The position numbers and the translations under genes are program-made. A stretch of DNA of 64,000 bases from MPNO01 sp965200535 (GTDB taxonomy: Bacteria > Pseudomonadota > Alphaproteobacteria > MPNO01): assembly GCA_965200535.1 (NCBI GenBank), contig CBDAUF010000001.1, positions 1,798,001 through 1,862,000 of the forward strand. Reading direction: 5' to 3'. Positions 7,856 through 18,906 of the stretch are shown piece by piece; the first letter of the stretch is position 1, and each line of letters opens with the position of its first letter. The notes beneath the pieces are model-generated. The model did not search any database, was not told the DNA's origin, and saw nothing but the letters and a program-made list of their open reading frames with translations.

Positions 7856-9220
7856 TCAATCGCCGGTCTGCAGCCGTTCGACGAGCTGGCGGACGGTGGG
7901 TACGAAACCGTTGGAATAGAACGGGTCGTCGCGGAACCGGTAGGCGTTGTGCCCGGCGAACATGAGCTGTTCGTCGACCTGGCCGCCGTGAGCGATGTCC
8001 TGCAGAGTCTTCTGGATGCAGTAGGACCGCGGGTCGGCCTTGCGCCCGGTGCTGCCGTTCTCTCCCTGCGACCAGTTGGAGAAATGGCAGGCCGACAGGC
8101 AGCCCATGCAGGCGGCCTGGTCGGCGCGGATCTTGCGCGCCTTGCCGGGCGTGACGAAGACGATCGTCGAGTCCGGCGTGCGCAGCCCCTCGGTGTAGCC
8201 CTCCCGCATCCACGATTCGGCGCGCGCCCTGTCGTTGGCGGCGACGAAGATGCGCCGCGCGCGGGGCCCGACGGCGAGTTCGCAGGCAAGCGCGCCCACT
8301 GGCGCGGTCGCGAAGGCGATCTGGCGCTCCGACCGCTCCCTGAGCTCGTCGAGGAAGGAGTTGTACACCGCCGAGGAGTAGAAGCCGGTCGGGCTGAACT
8401 TGTTGAGCGCCACATCGCCGTCCCTGAGCTCGAGCAGACGGCGTTTCCACTGCGGCGAGATCGGGCTCTCCTGGGTGAGCAGGGGGCGGGTGCCGAACTG
8501 GAAGGCGATGGGGCCGACCTCCGGGTTGTCGAGCCAGTCGTTCCACTCGCGCAGGTACCATACGCCGCCGGCCATGAAGATCGGCATCTCGGACAAGCCG
8601 ATCCCGGCCATCGTCCGGCGCAGTTCGCTGACCCGGGGGAGGGGTTCCTGCGATTCGTTGGGATCCTCGCTGTTCGACAGCCCGTTATGCCCGCCGGCGC
8701 GCCACGGATCCTCGTAGACCACGCCGCCGAGCCAGCGCGAGAACCTGTGATAGGCGCGTTTCCACAGCGCCCGGAAGGCGCGCGCCGAGGAGACGATCGG
8801 GTAGTAGTGGACCCGGTGCTCGGCGGCGATCTGGGCGATCCGGTAGGGCATGCCGGCGCCGCAGGTGACGCCGTGGATCAGCCCCTTCGCGCCGGTCAGC
8901 ACGCCGCGCAGGACGCGCTCCGCCCCGCCCATCTCCCACAGCACGTTCATGTGGATGCGGCCGTTGCCGCCGGCGATCTCGTGGGCGATGCGCGCCTGGG
9001 TGATGCCGCCCTGGATCGCGTAGGCGACGAGTTCCTCGTGGCGTTCGCGCCGGGTCCGCCCGCTGTAGCGCACCGGGATCAGCCTGCCGGCGGCGTCGAA
9101 GGCGTCCGCGTTGACGCCGGAGAAGGTGCCGACCCCGCCGGCCGACGCCCACGCGCCGGCGCTCTCGCCGTTGGTGACGGCGATGCCCTTGCCGCCCTCC
9201 ACGAGGGGCGGAACCTCCAT
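7856..9220 (-). CDS. Nitronate monooxygenase-family flavoprotein
   Basis: This is an NAD(P)H-dependent flavin oxidoreductase of the nitronate monooxygenase / 2-nitropropane dioxygenase family, about 454 residues. Recognisable blocks are GGVGTFSGVNAD, GGITQARIAHEIAGGNG, VTCGAGMPYR and the FMN phosphate region IFMAGGVWYL. The C-terminal extension contains the cysteine cluster CMGCLSACHFSNW, typical of the long 460-residue proteobacterial subgroup. The ATG at 9220 is chosen; homologues usually have about 15 more N-terminal residues, and a GTG at 9235 is possible. Upstream a promoter-like pair lies at 9343-9371. The substrate is unknown. Confidence 0.85.
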   Translation of the reverse strand: MEVPPLVEGGKGIAVTNGESAGAWASAGGVGTFSGVNADAFDAAGRLIPVRYSGRTRRERHEELVAYAIQGGITQARIAHEIAGGNGRIHMNVLWEMGGAERVLRGVLTGAKGLIHGVTCGAGMPYRIAQIAAEHRVHYYPIVSSARAFRALWKRAYHRFSRWLGGVVYEDPWRAGGHNGLSNSEDPNESQEPLPRVSELRRTMAGIGLSEMPIFMAGGVWYLREWNDWLDNPEVGPIAFQFGTRPLLTQESPISPQWKRRLLELRDGDVALNKFSPTGFYSSAVYNSFLDELRERSERQIAFATAPVGALACELAVGPRARRIFVAANDRARAESWMREGYTEGLRTPDSTIVFVTPGKARKIRADQAACMGCLSACHFSNWSQGENGSTGRKADPRSYCIQKTLQDIAHGGQVDEQLMFAGHNAYRFRDDPFYSNGFVPTVRQLVERLQTGD

Positions 9221-9342
9221 GCCGGAGATGGTCACGGGCTTGAGGTCTCTCAGTTCCGGTCTCCCCGGGCCGTCGGGCGGCGCGGTCTCCGCCGCACGCT
9301 TTCCGCCCTGCCTCCCACGCAGCGCCGCGAGCCATTTAACCC

Positions 9343-9371
9343 GATATACAAGCGGAATCCCATACGGCCAA
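9343..9371 (-). promoter_or_regulatory. Probable promoter of the nitronate monooxygenase gene
   Basis: On the minus strand, TTGGCC (9371-9366), a 17-base spacer and TATATC (9348-9343) form a plausible promoter in a locally AT-richer patch. The leader would be about 100 nt. The rest of the 300-bp gap between this gene and pnp holds nothing else I can identify. Confidence 0.4.
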
Positions 9372-9522
9372 CGCAAACTTGCCGGCGGCTCCGGAAACCG
9401 GCGCCGGCGGCGCATCCGCCCGCGTTCCGGATCGTCGCCGGATGGCGGACATCCCGGGGGAGACGGCGGGCGGCGGGCGGCGCGCTCCCGGCAGTTGTCC
9501 AGCTGCGCTCCGGCCGGCCGGT

Positions 9523-11667
9523 TCAGGCGTTGCCGGGGACGGCTTCCCTGGGCTGTTCGCCGCGCCGGCCGGCGATGTCCTCCCCGGTTTCCTGGTCGAC
9601 GACCTTCATCGACAGGCGGACCTTGCCGCGGTCGTCGATGCCCAGCACCTTGACCTTCACCTGGTCGCCCTCGTTGACGATGTCGGTCACCTTGCCGACG
9701 CGGCGGGGGGCGAGTTCGCTGATGTGGACGAGGCCGTCGCGGGCGCCGAGGAAATTGACGAAGGCGCCGAAATCGACCGTCTTGACCACCTTGCCGGAAT
9801 AGATCACGCCGACCTCGGGCTCGGCGACGATGCCGCGGATCCAGTCGATCGCCCTGTCGGCCGCCTCGGAATCGACCGCCGCGACCTTGATCGTGCCGTC
9901 GTCCTCGATGTCGATCTTGGCGCCGGTGGTCTCGCAGATCTCGCGGATGACCTTGCCGCCGGTGCCGATGACTTCGCGGATCTTGTCGCGCGGGATGGAG
10001 AAGGCGGTGATCCTGGGCGCGTGCTCGCTGATCCCCTCGCGCGCGCCGGCGAGCGCCTGGTCCATGTTGTCGAGGATGTGCACCCGGCCCGCGCGCGCCT
10101 GTTCGAGCGCCGAGCGCATGATCTCCTCGGTGATGCCGGTGATCTTGATGTCCATCTGCAGCGCGGTGACGCCCTCGCGGGTGCCCGCGACCTTGAAGTC
10201 CATGTCGCCGAGATGGTCCTCGTCGCCGAGGATGTCGGAGAGGACGGCGAAGCGCTCGCCCTCCTTGATCAGCCCCATGGCGATCCCGGCGACCGGCGCG
10301 CGCACCGGCACGCCGGCATCCATCATCGCCAGCGAGGCGCCGCACACGGTGGCCATCGACGACGAACCGTTGGACTCGGTGATCTCCGAGACCACGCGGA
10401 CGGTGTAGGGGAACTCGTCCTTCGACGGCATCATCGCCCGCACGGCCCGCCAGGCGAGCTTGCCGTGGCCGATCTCGCGCCGCCCCGGCGAGCGCAGGAA
10501 CGACGCCTCGCCGACCGAATAGGGCGGGAAGTTGTAGTGCAGCAGGAAATGCTCGCGGTACTCGCCCTCGAGGGCGTCGATGATCTGTTCGTCCTGGCCG
10601 GTGCCGAGCGTCGCCACCACCAGGGCCTGGGTCTCGCCGCGGGTGAACAGGGCGCTGCCGTGCAGGCGCGGCAGGACGCCGACCTCGGCGGCGATCGGCC
10701 GCACGGTCCGAGTGTCGCGGCCGTCGATCCGTTCGCCGGTATCGAGGATGCTGTTGCGGACGATGTCCTTCTCGACGGTCTTGAGAGCGCCGGCCACCGC
10801 GTCCGGCGCGTACTCTTCGGCGAGGGCCTGCTGCACCGTCCCTTTGGCGCCGGCGATCTTTTCGACGCGGGCCTGCTTGACCCGTTCGGAATAGGCCTCG
10901 CGCAGCGGCGCCTCGGCGAGGCCGCGCACCTTCTCCTCGAGCTCGGCGCGGGCCGGGTCGGGCGGCGGCAGCGTCCACGGATCCTTCGCGCACTCCTCGG
11001 CCAGGGCGACGATCGCCTCGATCACCGGCCGGCTCTCCCGCTGGGCGAACATCACCGCGCCCAGCATCTCCTCCTCGGACAGCGACTGCGCCTCCGACTC
11101 GACCATCAGCACCGCGTCCGCCGTGCCGGCGACCACCATGTCGAGGGTCGAGGACTCCATCTGGTCGAGCCTCGGGTTGAGCGCATACTCGCCGGCGACA
11201 TAGCCGACCCGCGCGCCGAAGATCGGCCCGAGGAAGGGGATGCCGGAGATCGTCAGCGCGGCGGAGGCGCCGACCAGCGCCGGGATGTCGGGGTCGTTCT
11301 CGAGATCGTGGCTGAGGACCGTGCAGATGACCTGGGTCTCGTTGCGGAAGCCGCCCGCGAACAGCGGCCGGATCGGCCGGTCGATCAGCCGCGAGGTCAG
11401 GGTTTCCTTCTCCGACGGGCGGCCTTCGCGCTTGAAGAAGCCGCCCGGGATGCGCCCGGCAGCGAAGGCCTTCTCTTGGTAGTTGACGGTGAGCGGAAAG
11501 AAATCGATCCCGGGCTTCGGCTCCTTCTGCGCCACCGCGGTGCACAGCACCGCGGTCTCGCCGTAGGTGACCAGCACGGCCCCGTCGGCCTGGCGGGCGA
11601 GCCGGCCCGTCTCGATGACCAGCGGACGGCCGCCCCAGGTCAGTTCCTTCCGGTGAATTGCAAACAT
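9523..11667 (-). CDS. pnp: Polyribonucleotide nucleotidyltransferase (PNPase)
   Basis: PNPase is the 3'-5' phosphorolytic exoribonuclease of the RNA degradosome and also has a template-free polymerase activity. The 714 residues carry the family order: first RNase PH domain (from FAIHRKELTWGGRPLVIETG), helical linker, second RNase PH domain (FPYTVRVVSEITESNGSSSM), KH domain (IGTGGKVIREICETTGAKI) and S1 domain (IYSGKVVKTVDFGAFVNFLG). The ATG at 11667 follows GGAAGGATGGAAG. It is the last gene of the rimP-pnp operon, 168 bp after rpsO, with a strong hairpin in the leader. Confidence 0.97.
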   Translation of the reverse strand: MFAIHRKELTWGGRPLVIETGRLARQADGAVLVTYGETAVLCTAVAQKEPKPGIDFFPLTVNYQEKAFAAGRIPGGFFKREGRPSEKETLTSRLIDRPIRPLFAGGFRNETQVICTVLSHDLENDPDIPALVGASAALTISGIPFLGPIFGARVGYVAGEYALNPRLDQMESSTLDMVVAGTADAVLMVESEAQSLSEEEMLGAVMFAQRESRPVIEAIVALAEECAKDPWTLPPPDPARAELEEKVRGLAEAPLREAYSERVKQARVEKIAGAKGTVQQALAEEYAPDAVAGALKTVEKDIVRNSILDTGERIDGRDTRTVRPIAAEVGVLPRLHGSALFTRGETQALVVATLGTGQDEQIIDALEGEYREHFLLHYNFPPYSVGEASFLRSPGRREIGHGKLAWRAVRAMMPSKDEFPYTVRVVSEITESNGSSSMATVCGASLAMMDAGVPVRAPVAGIAMGLIKEGERFAVLSDILGDEDHLGDMDFKVAGTREGVTALQMDIKITGITEEIMRSALEQARAGRVHILDNMDQALAGAREGISEHAPRITAFSIPRDKIREVIGTGGKVIREICETTGAKIDIEDDGTIKVAAVDSEAADRAIDWIRGIVAEPEVGVIYSGKVVKTVDFGAFVNFLGARDGLVHISELAPRRVGKVTDIVNEGDQVKVKVLGIDDRGKVRLSMKVVDQETGEDIAGRRGEQPREAVPGNA

Positions 11668-11726
11668 TCTTCCATCCTTCCCAACGGCGCGCCGCTCCGT
11701 GCGGCGCGCCATGCGTGCGTGTTCAG

Positions 11727-11751
11727 GGCGGGGCCGCCCGGCGGCCCCGCC
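11727..11751 (-). promoter_or_regulatory. Strong hairpin in the rpsO-pnp intergenic region
   Basis: A perfect 10-bp inverted repeat (GGCGGGGCCG at 11727-11736 and its complement at 11742-11751) encloses a 5-base loop. There is no U-tract, so it is unlikely to be an intrinsic terminator. In E. coli a leader hairpin before pnp is cut by RNase III and mediates PNPase autoregulation; a similar role here is inference. Confidence 0.5.
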
Positions 11752-11781
11752 GCGGATTCGGGTTGCGGCCGGGCACGGCGG

Positions 11782-11807
11782 CGCGGCTGCCGCGCGCGGC
11801 TGCCGCG
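11782..11807. repeat. Tandem 13-bp repeat in the rpsO-pnp gap
   Basis: CGCGGCTGCCGCG occurs twice in direct succession (11782-11794 and 11795-11807). Each unit is nearly self-complementary, and the pair lies inside a larger GCCGGGC/GCCCGGC inverted repeat. This adds RNA structure after the rpsO stop codon. Confidence 0.6.
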
Positions 11808-11835
11808 GGCTTCGCGCCCGGCGGGGGGCAACGGC

Positions 11836-12105
11836 TCAGCGCCGCAGTCCCAGACGCCCGATCAGCGTAGTGTAGCGGGACTGGTCCTTGCGCTTGAGGT
11901 AGTCGAGCAGACGGCGCCGCTGTCCCACCATGACCAGCAGGCCGCGGCGCGAGTGGTGATCCTTCTTGTGCAGCTTGAGGTGTTCGGTCAGGTTGAAGAT
12001 CCGTTCGGAAAGGATCGCCACCTGCACCTCCGGCGAGCCGGTATCGGACGGGCCGGCACCGTACTCGCCGACGAGCTCGGCCTTGCGAGCGGACGTGATC
12101 GACAT
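11836..12105 (-). CDS. rpsO: 30S ribosomal protein S15
   Basis: S15 is a primary 16S rRNA-binding protein of the small subunit. The 89-residue length and the blocks DTGSPEVQVAILSERI, LTEHLKLHKKDHHSRRGLL and QRRRLLDYLK are diagnostic. The ATG at 12105 gives exactly the standard protein. It lies 46 bp after truB and before pnp, the conserved truB-rpsO-pnp order. In E. coli S15 represses its own mRNA; nothing specific to that is visible here. Confidence 0.98.
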   Translation of the reverse strand: MSITSARKAELVGEYGAGPSDTGSPEVQVAILSERIFNLTEHLKLHKKDHHSRRGLLVMVGQRRRLLDYLKRKDQSRYTTLIGRLGLRR

Positions 12106-12151
12106 CGTGGACTCCGGTTGCGGGTTGACTCCGGCTGCGGGGTGACCCCGG

Positions 12152-13072
12152 TTACCGATTGATGACGCGCGTCGGGCGGATCGCTCCGTCCTCGATACGC
12201 GCGAGCGCAACCAGCGCCCCGCCGGCTGTCGCAGCCACCGCGCCGCCCTCGACGAGGGTTCCGGCAGCGGCGTCGCCTGCGGCAAGGCGGACGGGCTGGC
12301 CGCGCCTCAGCAGGGAAGCCTGCAGGTCCGATACGGGCACGGCCGGGATGTCGTCCAGCACGGCCTCGACCGGCAGCAGGTAGTTCCACTGCGGCGCACT
12401 ATGCACCAAGCTCTCTAGGATATCCAGCGGAATCGCGTTCTCCTCCGCGAACGGACCGACCGCGAGGCGGCGGATGTCCGCTGCGTGGCCCGCCGTCCCC
12501 AGCGCCGCCGCGAGGTCGCGGGCGAGGCTGCGCACATAGGCGCCCTTGCCGCAGCGCATCCGGAACACCGCGTGGTCGGCGTCGGGCATGGCGAGGAGTT
12601 CGAGCGCCTCGACGGCGACGGTGCGCTCGGGCGGCTCGAAATCGACCGCCGCGCGGGCCAGTTCGTAGGACCGCCGCCCGTCCATCCGGACCGCCGAATA
12701 GCGCGGCGGGCGCTGCACGATGGTGCCGGTGAAGCGGTCGAGGACGGCCCGCACCGCCGCCCGGTCGGGGCGGGCCGCGCTGGTCTCGACCACCGCCCCC
12801 TCGGCGTCGTCGGTGTCCCGCCGTTCGCCCCAGCGCACGGTGAAGCGGTATGTCTTGGCCCCGTCCATCGCCCACGCCGCGGTCTTGGTCGCCTCGCCGA
12901 GCGCCACCGGAAGCACCCCGGTGGCCAGCGGGTCGAGCGTTCCGCCGTGGCCGGCCTTGGCGGCGCCGGTGATGCGCCGGACGCGGGCTACCGCGTGCGC
13001 CGAACTCATGCCCTCGGGCTTGTCGAGGGCGATCCAGCCGTGGATCGGCCGGCCCCGGCGCCTACGCGCCAT
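12152..13072 (-). CDS. truB: tRNA pseudouridine(55) synthase TruB
   Basis: TruB converts U55 of the tRNA T-loop to pseudouridine and acts as a tRNA folding chaperone. The 306-residue protein has the catalytic block GHGGTLDPLATGVLPVALGEATK (the Asp in TLDPLATG is the nucleophile), then the RPPRYSAVRMDG and KGAYVRSLARDL motifs. It starts inside the end of rbfA (11-nt overlap), so the two are probably translationally coupled. Confidence 0.97.
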   Translation of the reverse strand: MARRRRGRPIHGWIALDKPEGMSSAHAVARVRRITGAAKAGHGGTLDPLATGVLPVALGEATKTAAWAMDGAKTYRFTVRWGERRDTDDAEGAVVETSAARPDRAAVRAVLDRFTGTIVQRPPRYSAVRMDGRRSYELARAAVDFEPPERTVAVEALELLAMPDADHAVFRMRCGKGAYVRSLARDLAAALGTAGHAADIRRLAVGPFAEENAIPLDILESLVHSAPQWNYLLPVEAVLDDIPAVPVSDLQASLLRRGQPVRLAAGDAAAGTLVEGGAVAATAGGALVALARIEDGAIRPTRVINR

Positions 13073-13484
13073 CGGGCTCCGTCCCGCCCGGTTCGACCGC
13101 AGCGCCGCCCGCCCGCGCCTCGCGCAGCAGCGACTCGATGCGCCCCGCCCGGTCGAAACGCGTGTCGGCGGCGAACCGCAGTTCGGGCAGGAACCTGAGC
13201 GAAACCGTCGGCCCCAGCATGCGGCGCAGCGCCGGCGCCGCCCGGTTGAGCGCGGCCACGACCGGCGCCGGATCGGCGTCTCCGGCGGCGAGCGGCAGGA
13301 CGTAGACGGTGGCGACCCGGAGGTCTGGGCTCATCGCCACCTCGGCCACGGTGACCGGGGTTCCGGCGAGTTCCGGATCCCTGACCGGCCCGCGCTCGAG
13401 CAGGCGGCAGAGGGCGTGGCGCACCGCCTCGCCCACCCGAAGCTGGCGCTGCGAGGGTTCGCGGGCGGAGCGCCGCCGCGTCAC
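13062..13484 (-). CDS. rbfA: Ribosome-binding factor A
   Basis: RbfA assists late 30S maturation around helix 1 of 16S rRNA. The 140-residue protein has the family pattern SQRQLRVGEAVRHALCRLL, VTVAEVAMSPDLRVATVYV and RFLPELRFAADTRFDRAGRI. The acidic/alanine-rich C-terminal tail is variable in the family. It lies 39 bp after infB and overlaps truB, the usual infB-rbfA-truB order. Confidence 0.95.
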   Translation of the reverse strand: MTRRRSAREPSQRQLRVGEAVRHALCRLLERGPVRDPELAGTPVTVAEVAMSPDLRVATVYVLPLAAGDADPAPVVAALNRAAPALRRMLGPTVSLRFLPELRFAADTRFDRAGRIESLLREARAGGAAVEPGGTEPDGA

Positions 13485-13523
13485 GGGATGCCGCCGGGAT
13501 ACGGAGAGGCGTCCGCGGCCGGG

Positions 13524-16106
13524 CTACAGCGTGCGGGCGACCTCCTCGACATCGAAACACTCGATGACGTCGCCTTGCTTGAGATCCTGGTAGTTCTCGA
13601 ACGCCATGCCGCATTCGAACCCTTCGCGCACCTCGCGCACCTCGTCCTTGAAGCGCCGCAGGCTGGAAAGCGTCCCCTCGTGTACCACCACGTTGTCGCG
13701 CAGGAGCCGCACCCGCGACCCCCGCCGGACCAGCCCCTCGGAGATCCGGCAGCCCGCGACGCGGCCGAGGCGGGAGATGTTGAAGATCTGGAGGATCTCG
13801 GCGTTGCCGAGGAAATGCTCGCGCGCCGCCGGCGCCAGCATCCCGGTCAGCACCCCCTTGATATCGTCCAGCACGTCGTAGATCATCGAGTAGTAGCGGA
13901 TCTCGACATGATCCTGGGCGGCGAGCTGGCGCGCCTGCGGCCCGGCGCGGACGTTGAAACCGATGATGACGGCGTCCGACGCGGCGGCGAGCGTCACGTC
14001 GGACTCGTTGATCCCGCCGACCCCGGCGTGGAGCACTCGGACGCCCACCTCCTCGTTGGAAAAGCCCTCCGCATTGGCCTGGATCGCCTCGACCGAGCCC
14101 TGCACGTCGGCCTTGATGACCAGGACGAATTCCTTCTTTTCCTCGCGGCCGATGTTGGAGAACATCTGCTCGACGCTGCCGCGCCGGGCCTGGGCGACGC
14201 GCGCGTCGCGGGCGCGGCGGTTGCGGAACTCGGTGATCTCGCGGGCGCGGGTCTCGTTCTCGACGACGCTGAACTCGTCGCCCGCCGCCGGGGTCCCGTT
14301 GAGGCCGAGGATTTCCACCGGCACCGACGGGCCGGCGGCGGCGACCTGCGCGCCGCCGTCGTCCAGGATCACCCGCACCCGGCCCCACTCGCTGCCCGCG
14401 ACCACGATGTCGCCGGCCTTCAGCGTGCCGCGCTGGACCAGCAGCGTCGCCACCGGACCGCGGCCGCGCTCCAGCTTGGACTCGATCACCACCCCGTCCG
14501 CCATCCGGTCGGGGTTCGCCTGCAACTCGAGAACCTCCGCCTGGAGGACGATGGTCTCGAGCAGCTTGTCGAGGTTGGTGCCCTGGACCGCCGAGACGTC
14601 GACCGAAAGCACGTCTCCGCCGAACTCCTCGACCACCAGCTCGTGGCGCAGCAGGTCGTTGCGCACGCGTTCGGGATCGGCGTCGGGGCGGTCGATCTTG
14701 TTGACCGCAACCAGGATCGGCGCCTCCGCCGCCCTGGCGTGGTCGATCGCCTCGACGGTCTGCGGCATCACCCCGTCGTCGGCGGCGACGACGAGGATCA
14801 CGATGTCGGTGACGTTGGCGCCGCGTGCGCGCATCGCGGTGAACGCGGCGTGGCCCGGCGTGTCGATGAAGGTGATCTTGCGGCCGTCCTCCGGCAGGGC
14901 GACCTGGTAGGCGCCGATATGCTGGGTGATGCCGCCGGCCTCGCCCGCCGCCACGTCGGACTTGCGCAGCGCGTCCAGCAGCGACGTCTTGCCGTGGTCG
15001 ACATGGCCCATGACGGTGACCACCGGCGGCCGCGGCACGAGTTCGGTCTCGGAATCGTCCCTGCCTCGGATGCCGATCTCGACGTCGGCGTCGCTGACCC
15101 GTTTGGCGTTGTGGCCGTATTCGGCGACCACCAGCTCGGCGACGTCGGCGTCCAGCGACTGGTTGATGGTCGCCATGATGCCCATGCCCATCAGCGTCTT
15201 GATGACGTCCGGCGCGCGCTGCGCCATGCGGCCGGCCAGATCCTGGACGATGATGGTCTCCGGAACGACGACATCGCGCACCACCTTGGCGATCGGCTCG
15301 TCGGACCGCCGCTGCGCCCGCTTCTCGCGCTCGCGCAGGCGGCGCAGCGAGGCGAGGCTGCGCTGGCGTTCCTCGTCGTCGAGCGCCTGGGCGACGGTCA
15401 GCCGGCCGCTGCGCCGGCGCTGTTCGCCGCGCTTGGGCGCGAGCCGCCTCGGCTCCGGGCGGCCGGCCCGCCGCCCGCGCGCCCGTTCGGGCTCGCCCTC
15501 CTCGGCCTGGTTGGCCGCCGGGCGGGCCGGCTCGGGTTTCTCCGGCTTGGCGGGCGCCGCGGTTTTCGGAGAGGCCGTCTCTTGCGTCTTTCTGGCCTCT
15601 TCCGCCGCCGCCGCGGCCGCCTCTTCGGCCGCCCGGGCCTCGGCCTCGACGCGCGCCCGCTCGGCCTCTTCCGCTTCCCTGCGCCGGCGTTCTTCCTCGG
15701 CCGTGCGTTCCGCCTCGCGGCGCAGCCGTTCCGCCTCCCGGTGGGCGATTTCGGCCTGCTTGAGCCCGTCGAGCGCGCGCGCCCGCGCTGCCTTCTCCTG
15801 ATCGGTCAGCGTGTGCGGCTGGATGCGCTGACCGGCGGCCTCCGGGGTGTCGACGGGTTCCGGGGCGGCCTTCACCGGCTCCGGCTCGGGCGTCTGCGGA
15901 ATCTCCTTGACCTCGGTCATCCGGCCGTCGGCGGACTGGGCGAAGGTCCGCTTGCGCCGCACCTCGACCGCGACCGCCTTGGTGCGGCCGTGCGAGAAGC
16001 TCTGACGGACCTGTCCGCCGTCCACCGTCTTCTTGATCTCCAGCCGGCCGCCCCGCGACAGGCTGAGCTTCTTCTTCGGCGTCGTCTGTTCCGTTTGCTC
16101 GGTCAT
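13524..16106 (-). CDS. infB: Translation initiation factor IF-2
   Basis: IF-2 is the GTPase that recruits fMet-tRNA to the 30S subunit and promotes subunit joining. The 860-residue protein begins with a lysine-rich IF2 N-terminal motif, then a long Ala/Glu/Arg-rich coiled, low-complexity segment (about residues 90-260). The G domain follows, with G1 GHVDHGKTSLLDALR, G3 DTPGHAAF and G4 NKID, then domains II-IV. The ATG at 16106 overlaps the stop of the YlxR gene by 4 nt (ATGA), so the two are coupled. The upstream open frame is the antisense-like shadow of that gene. Confidence 0.97.
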   Translation of the reverse strand: MTEQTEQTTPKKKLSLSRGGRLEIKKTVDGGQVRQSFSHGRTKAVAVEVRRKRTFAQSADGRMTEVKEIPQTPEPEPVKAAPEPVDTPEAAGQRIQPHTLTDQEKAARARALDGLKQAEIAHREAERLRREAERTAEEERRRREAEEAERARVEAEARAAEEAAAAAAEEARKTQETASPKTAAPAKPEKPEPARPAANQAEEGEPERARGRRAGRPEPRRLAPKRGEQRRRSGRLTVAQALDDEERQRSLASLRRLREREKRAQRRSDEPIAKVVRDVVVPETIIVQDLAGRMAQRAPDVIKTLMGMGIMATINQSLDADVAELVVAEYGHNAKRVSDADVEIGIRGRDDSETELVPRPPVVTVMGHVDHGKTSLLDALRKSDVAAGEAGGITQHIGAYQVALPEDGRKITFIDTPGHAAFTAMRARGANVTDIVILVVAADDGVMPQTVEAIDHARAAEAPILVAVNKIDRPDADPERVRNDLLRHELVVEEFGGDVLSVDVSAVQGTNLDKLLETIVLQAEVLELQANPDRMADGVVIESKLERGRGPVATLLVQRGTLKAGDIVVAGSEWGRVRVILDDGGAQVAAAGPSVPVEILGLNGTPAAGDEFSVVENETRAREITEFRNRRARDARVAQARRGSVEQMFSNIGREEKKEFVLVIKADVQGSVEAIQANAEGFSNEEVGVRVLHAGVGGINESDVTLAAASDAVIIGFNVRAGPQARQLAAQDHVEIRYYSMIYDVLDDIKGVLTGMLAPAAREHFLGNAEILQIFNISRLGRVAGCRISEGLVRRGSRVRLLRDNVVVHEGTLSSLRRFKDEVREVREGFECGMAFENYQDLKQGDVIECFDVEEVARTL

Positions 16107-16727
16107 GATCCTCGACTCTTCTGCGCCGCCCGGAATCCCGCGAGGCGCGCTGCCTCCGTCCGCACCCGTTCCCCGATCCGCCCGGGCCCCAGGGCGGCGT
16201 AGGTCACCGCGCCTCGCCCGAACGCACTGCCGAGCTCGGCCGCGGCTAACACATCCACGATGCGCCCGCCCGTGCGCGGCAGCGGCAGACGGCCGCGCTG
16301 GCGCACCGACCCGTCGGCCGCCACCAAGAGGAGCGCCGCTCCGCCCCGCTCCAGCGCACGGCGCACCGCCTCGAATCCGGCGAGGGCGCCGCCCGCCCGC
16401 CGCGCGAACCCGATAAGGTCGATACAACGCGCCGCCAGCAGACTCTCGACCCGGTCGGCAAGCCCGTCCGGCACTGCCACCGGACCACGGGCGGCCCGCG
16501 CGAAGGCGTTGGCCGCCACTGCGCGCTCGACTATATCCCGCCGCGACTGGAGCCACAATCCGCGTCCCGGCAGGCGGCCGGCGACATCGGGCACGATTTC
16601 CCGTTCCGGGCCGACGACGAAGCGCACCAGCCGCTCGCGCGGCAGGGTCTCGCGGCTCACCAGGCAGCGCCGCGTATTGCCGGCGTCGGCCGCCGCGCGC
16701 CCGCCGCCGGCGCCGCTGTCGCGCGGG

Positions 16728-18365
<1,638 letters not shown>

Positions 18366-18370
18366 TCCGA

Positions 18371-18862
18371 TTACCTACCCCGTCCCTTCATCGCGTCGGC
18401 GATCGACGCCTCGGTCAGAACCAGCTTGCCGCGCAGCACCTCGCCGAACGGGATCGCATGCTCGTCCCCGTCCACGGCGATCACCACGTCGGCGCCGCGG
18501 CGGCCCACCAGGCGGCCGCGGAAACGCCGGCGCCCGGATCGCAGCGCAACCGTCTCGACCCGCGCCTCGCAGCCGGCGAAACGCTCGTAATCCTCGGGCC
18601 GCACCAGCGGCCGGTCGAGGCCCGGCGAGGACACTTCGAGCGTATACGACCCGGCGATCGGATCGTCCACATCGAGCAGCGCCGAGACCAGGCGCGAGAT
18701 CTCTGCGCAATCGTCGACGCTCATCTCGCCCCGGTCCTTGCGTTCGGCCATGATCTGCAGGGTCGGCGTACCCCCGCCGGTCAACTGCACCCGCACGACA
18801 TCGTAGCCGAGCCCCTCGATGGGCGGCCCGACCAGCCGTTCGACCTCGGCGATTGTGTCCAG
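18371..18862 (-). CDS. rimP: Ribosome maturation factor RimP
   Basis: RimP is needed for efficient 30S assembly. The blocks GYDVVRVQLTGGGTPTLQIM, DDCAEISRLVSALLDVDDPI, YTLEVSSPGLDRPL and the C-terminal SH3-like GRLVGRRGADV identify it. There is no ATG at the right distance. The frame runs upstream through the terminator, which rules out the longest start. A CTG at 18862 preceded by GGAGGGAG is the most plausible initiator, giving 163 residues. It heads the nusA-infB-pnp operon. Confidence 0.9.
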   Translation of the reverse strand: MDTIAEVERLVGPPIEGLGYDVVRVQLTGGGTPTLQIMAERKDRGEMSVDDCAEISRLVSALLDVDDPIAGSYTLEVSSPGLDRPLVRPEDYERFAGCEARVETVALRSGRRRFRGRLVGRRGADVVIAVDGDEHAIPFGEVLRGKLVLTEASIADAMKGRGR

Positions 18863-18906
18863 GGCGGCGCTCTCCCTCCAGCCGGCCTGCGAGCGGCGGC
18901 GCGAAC

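Noticed and set aside
7856..11545. A 1229-codon minus-strand frame running from pnp into the nitronate monooxygenase
   Set aside because: Only its C-terminal 455 codons are a real gene; the rest is an off-frame reading of pnp and the gap, not a fusion.
12720..16202. A 1160-codon plus-strand open frame opposite infB
   Set aside because: It is the antisense shadow of a high-GC gene: Arg/Leu/Asp/His-rich, no family motif, while the minus strand encodes unmistakable IF-2 domains.
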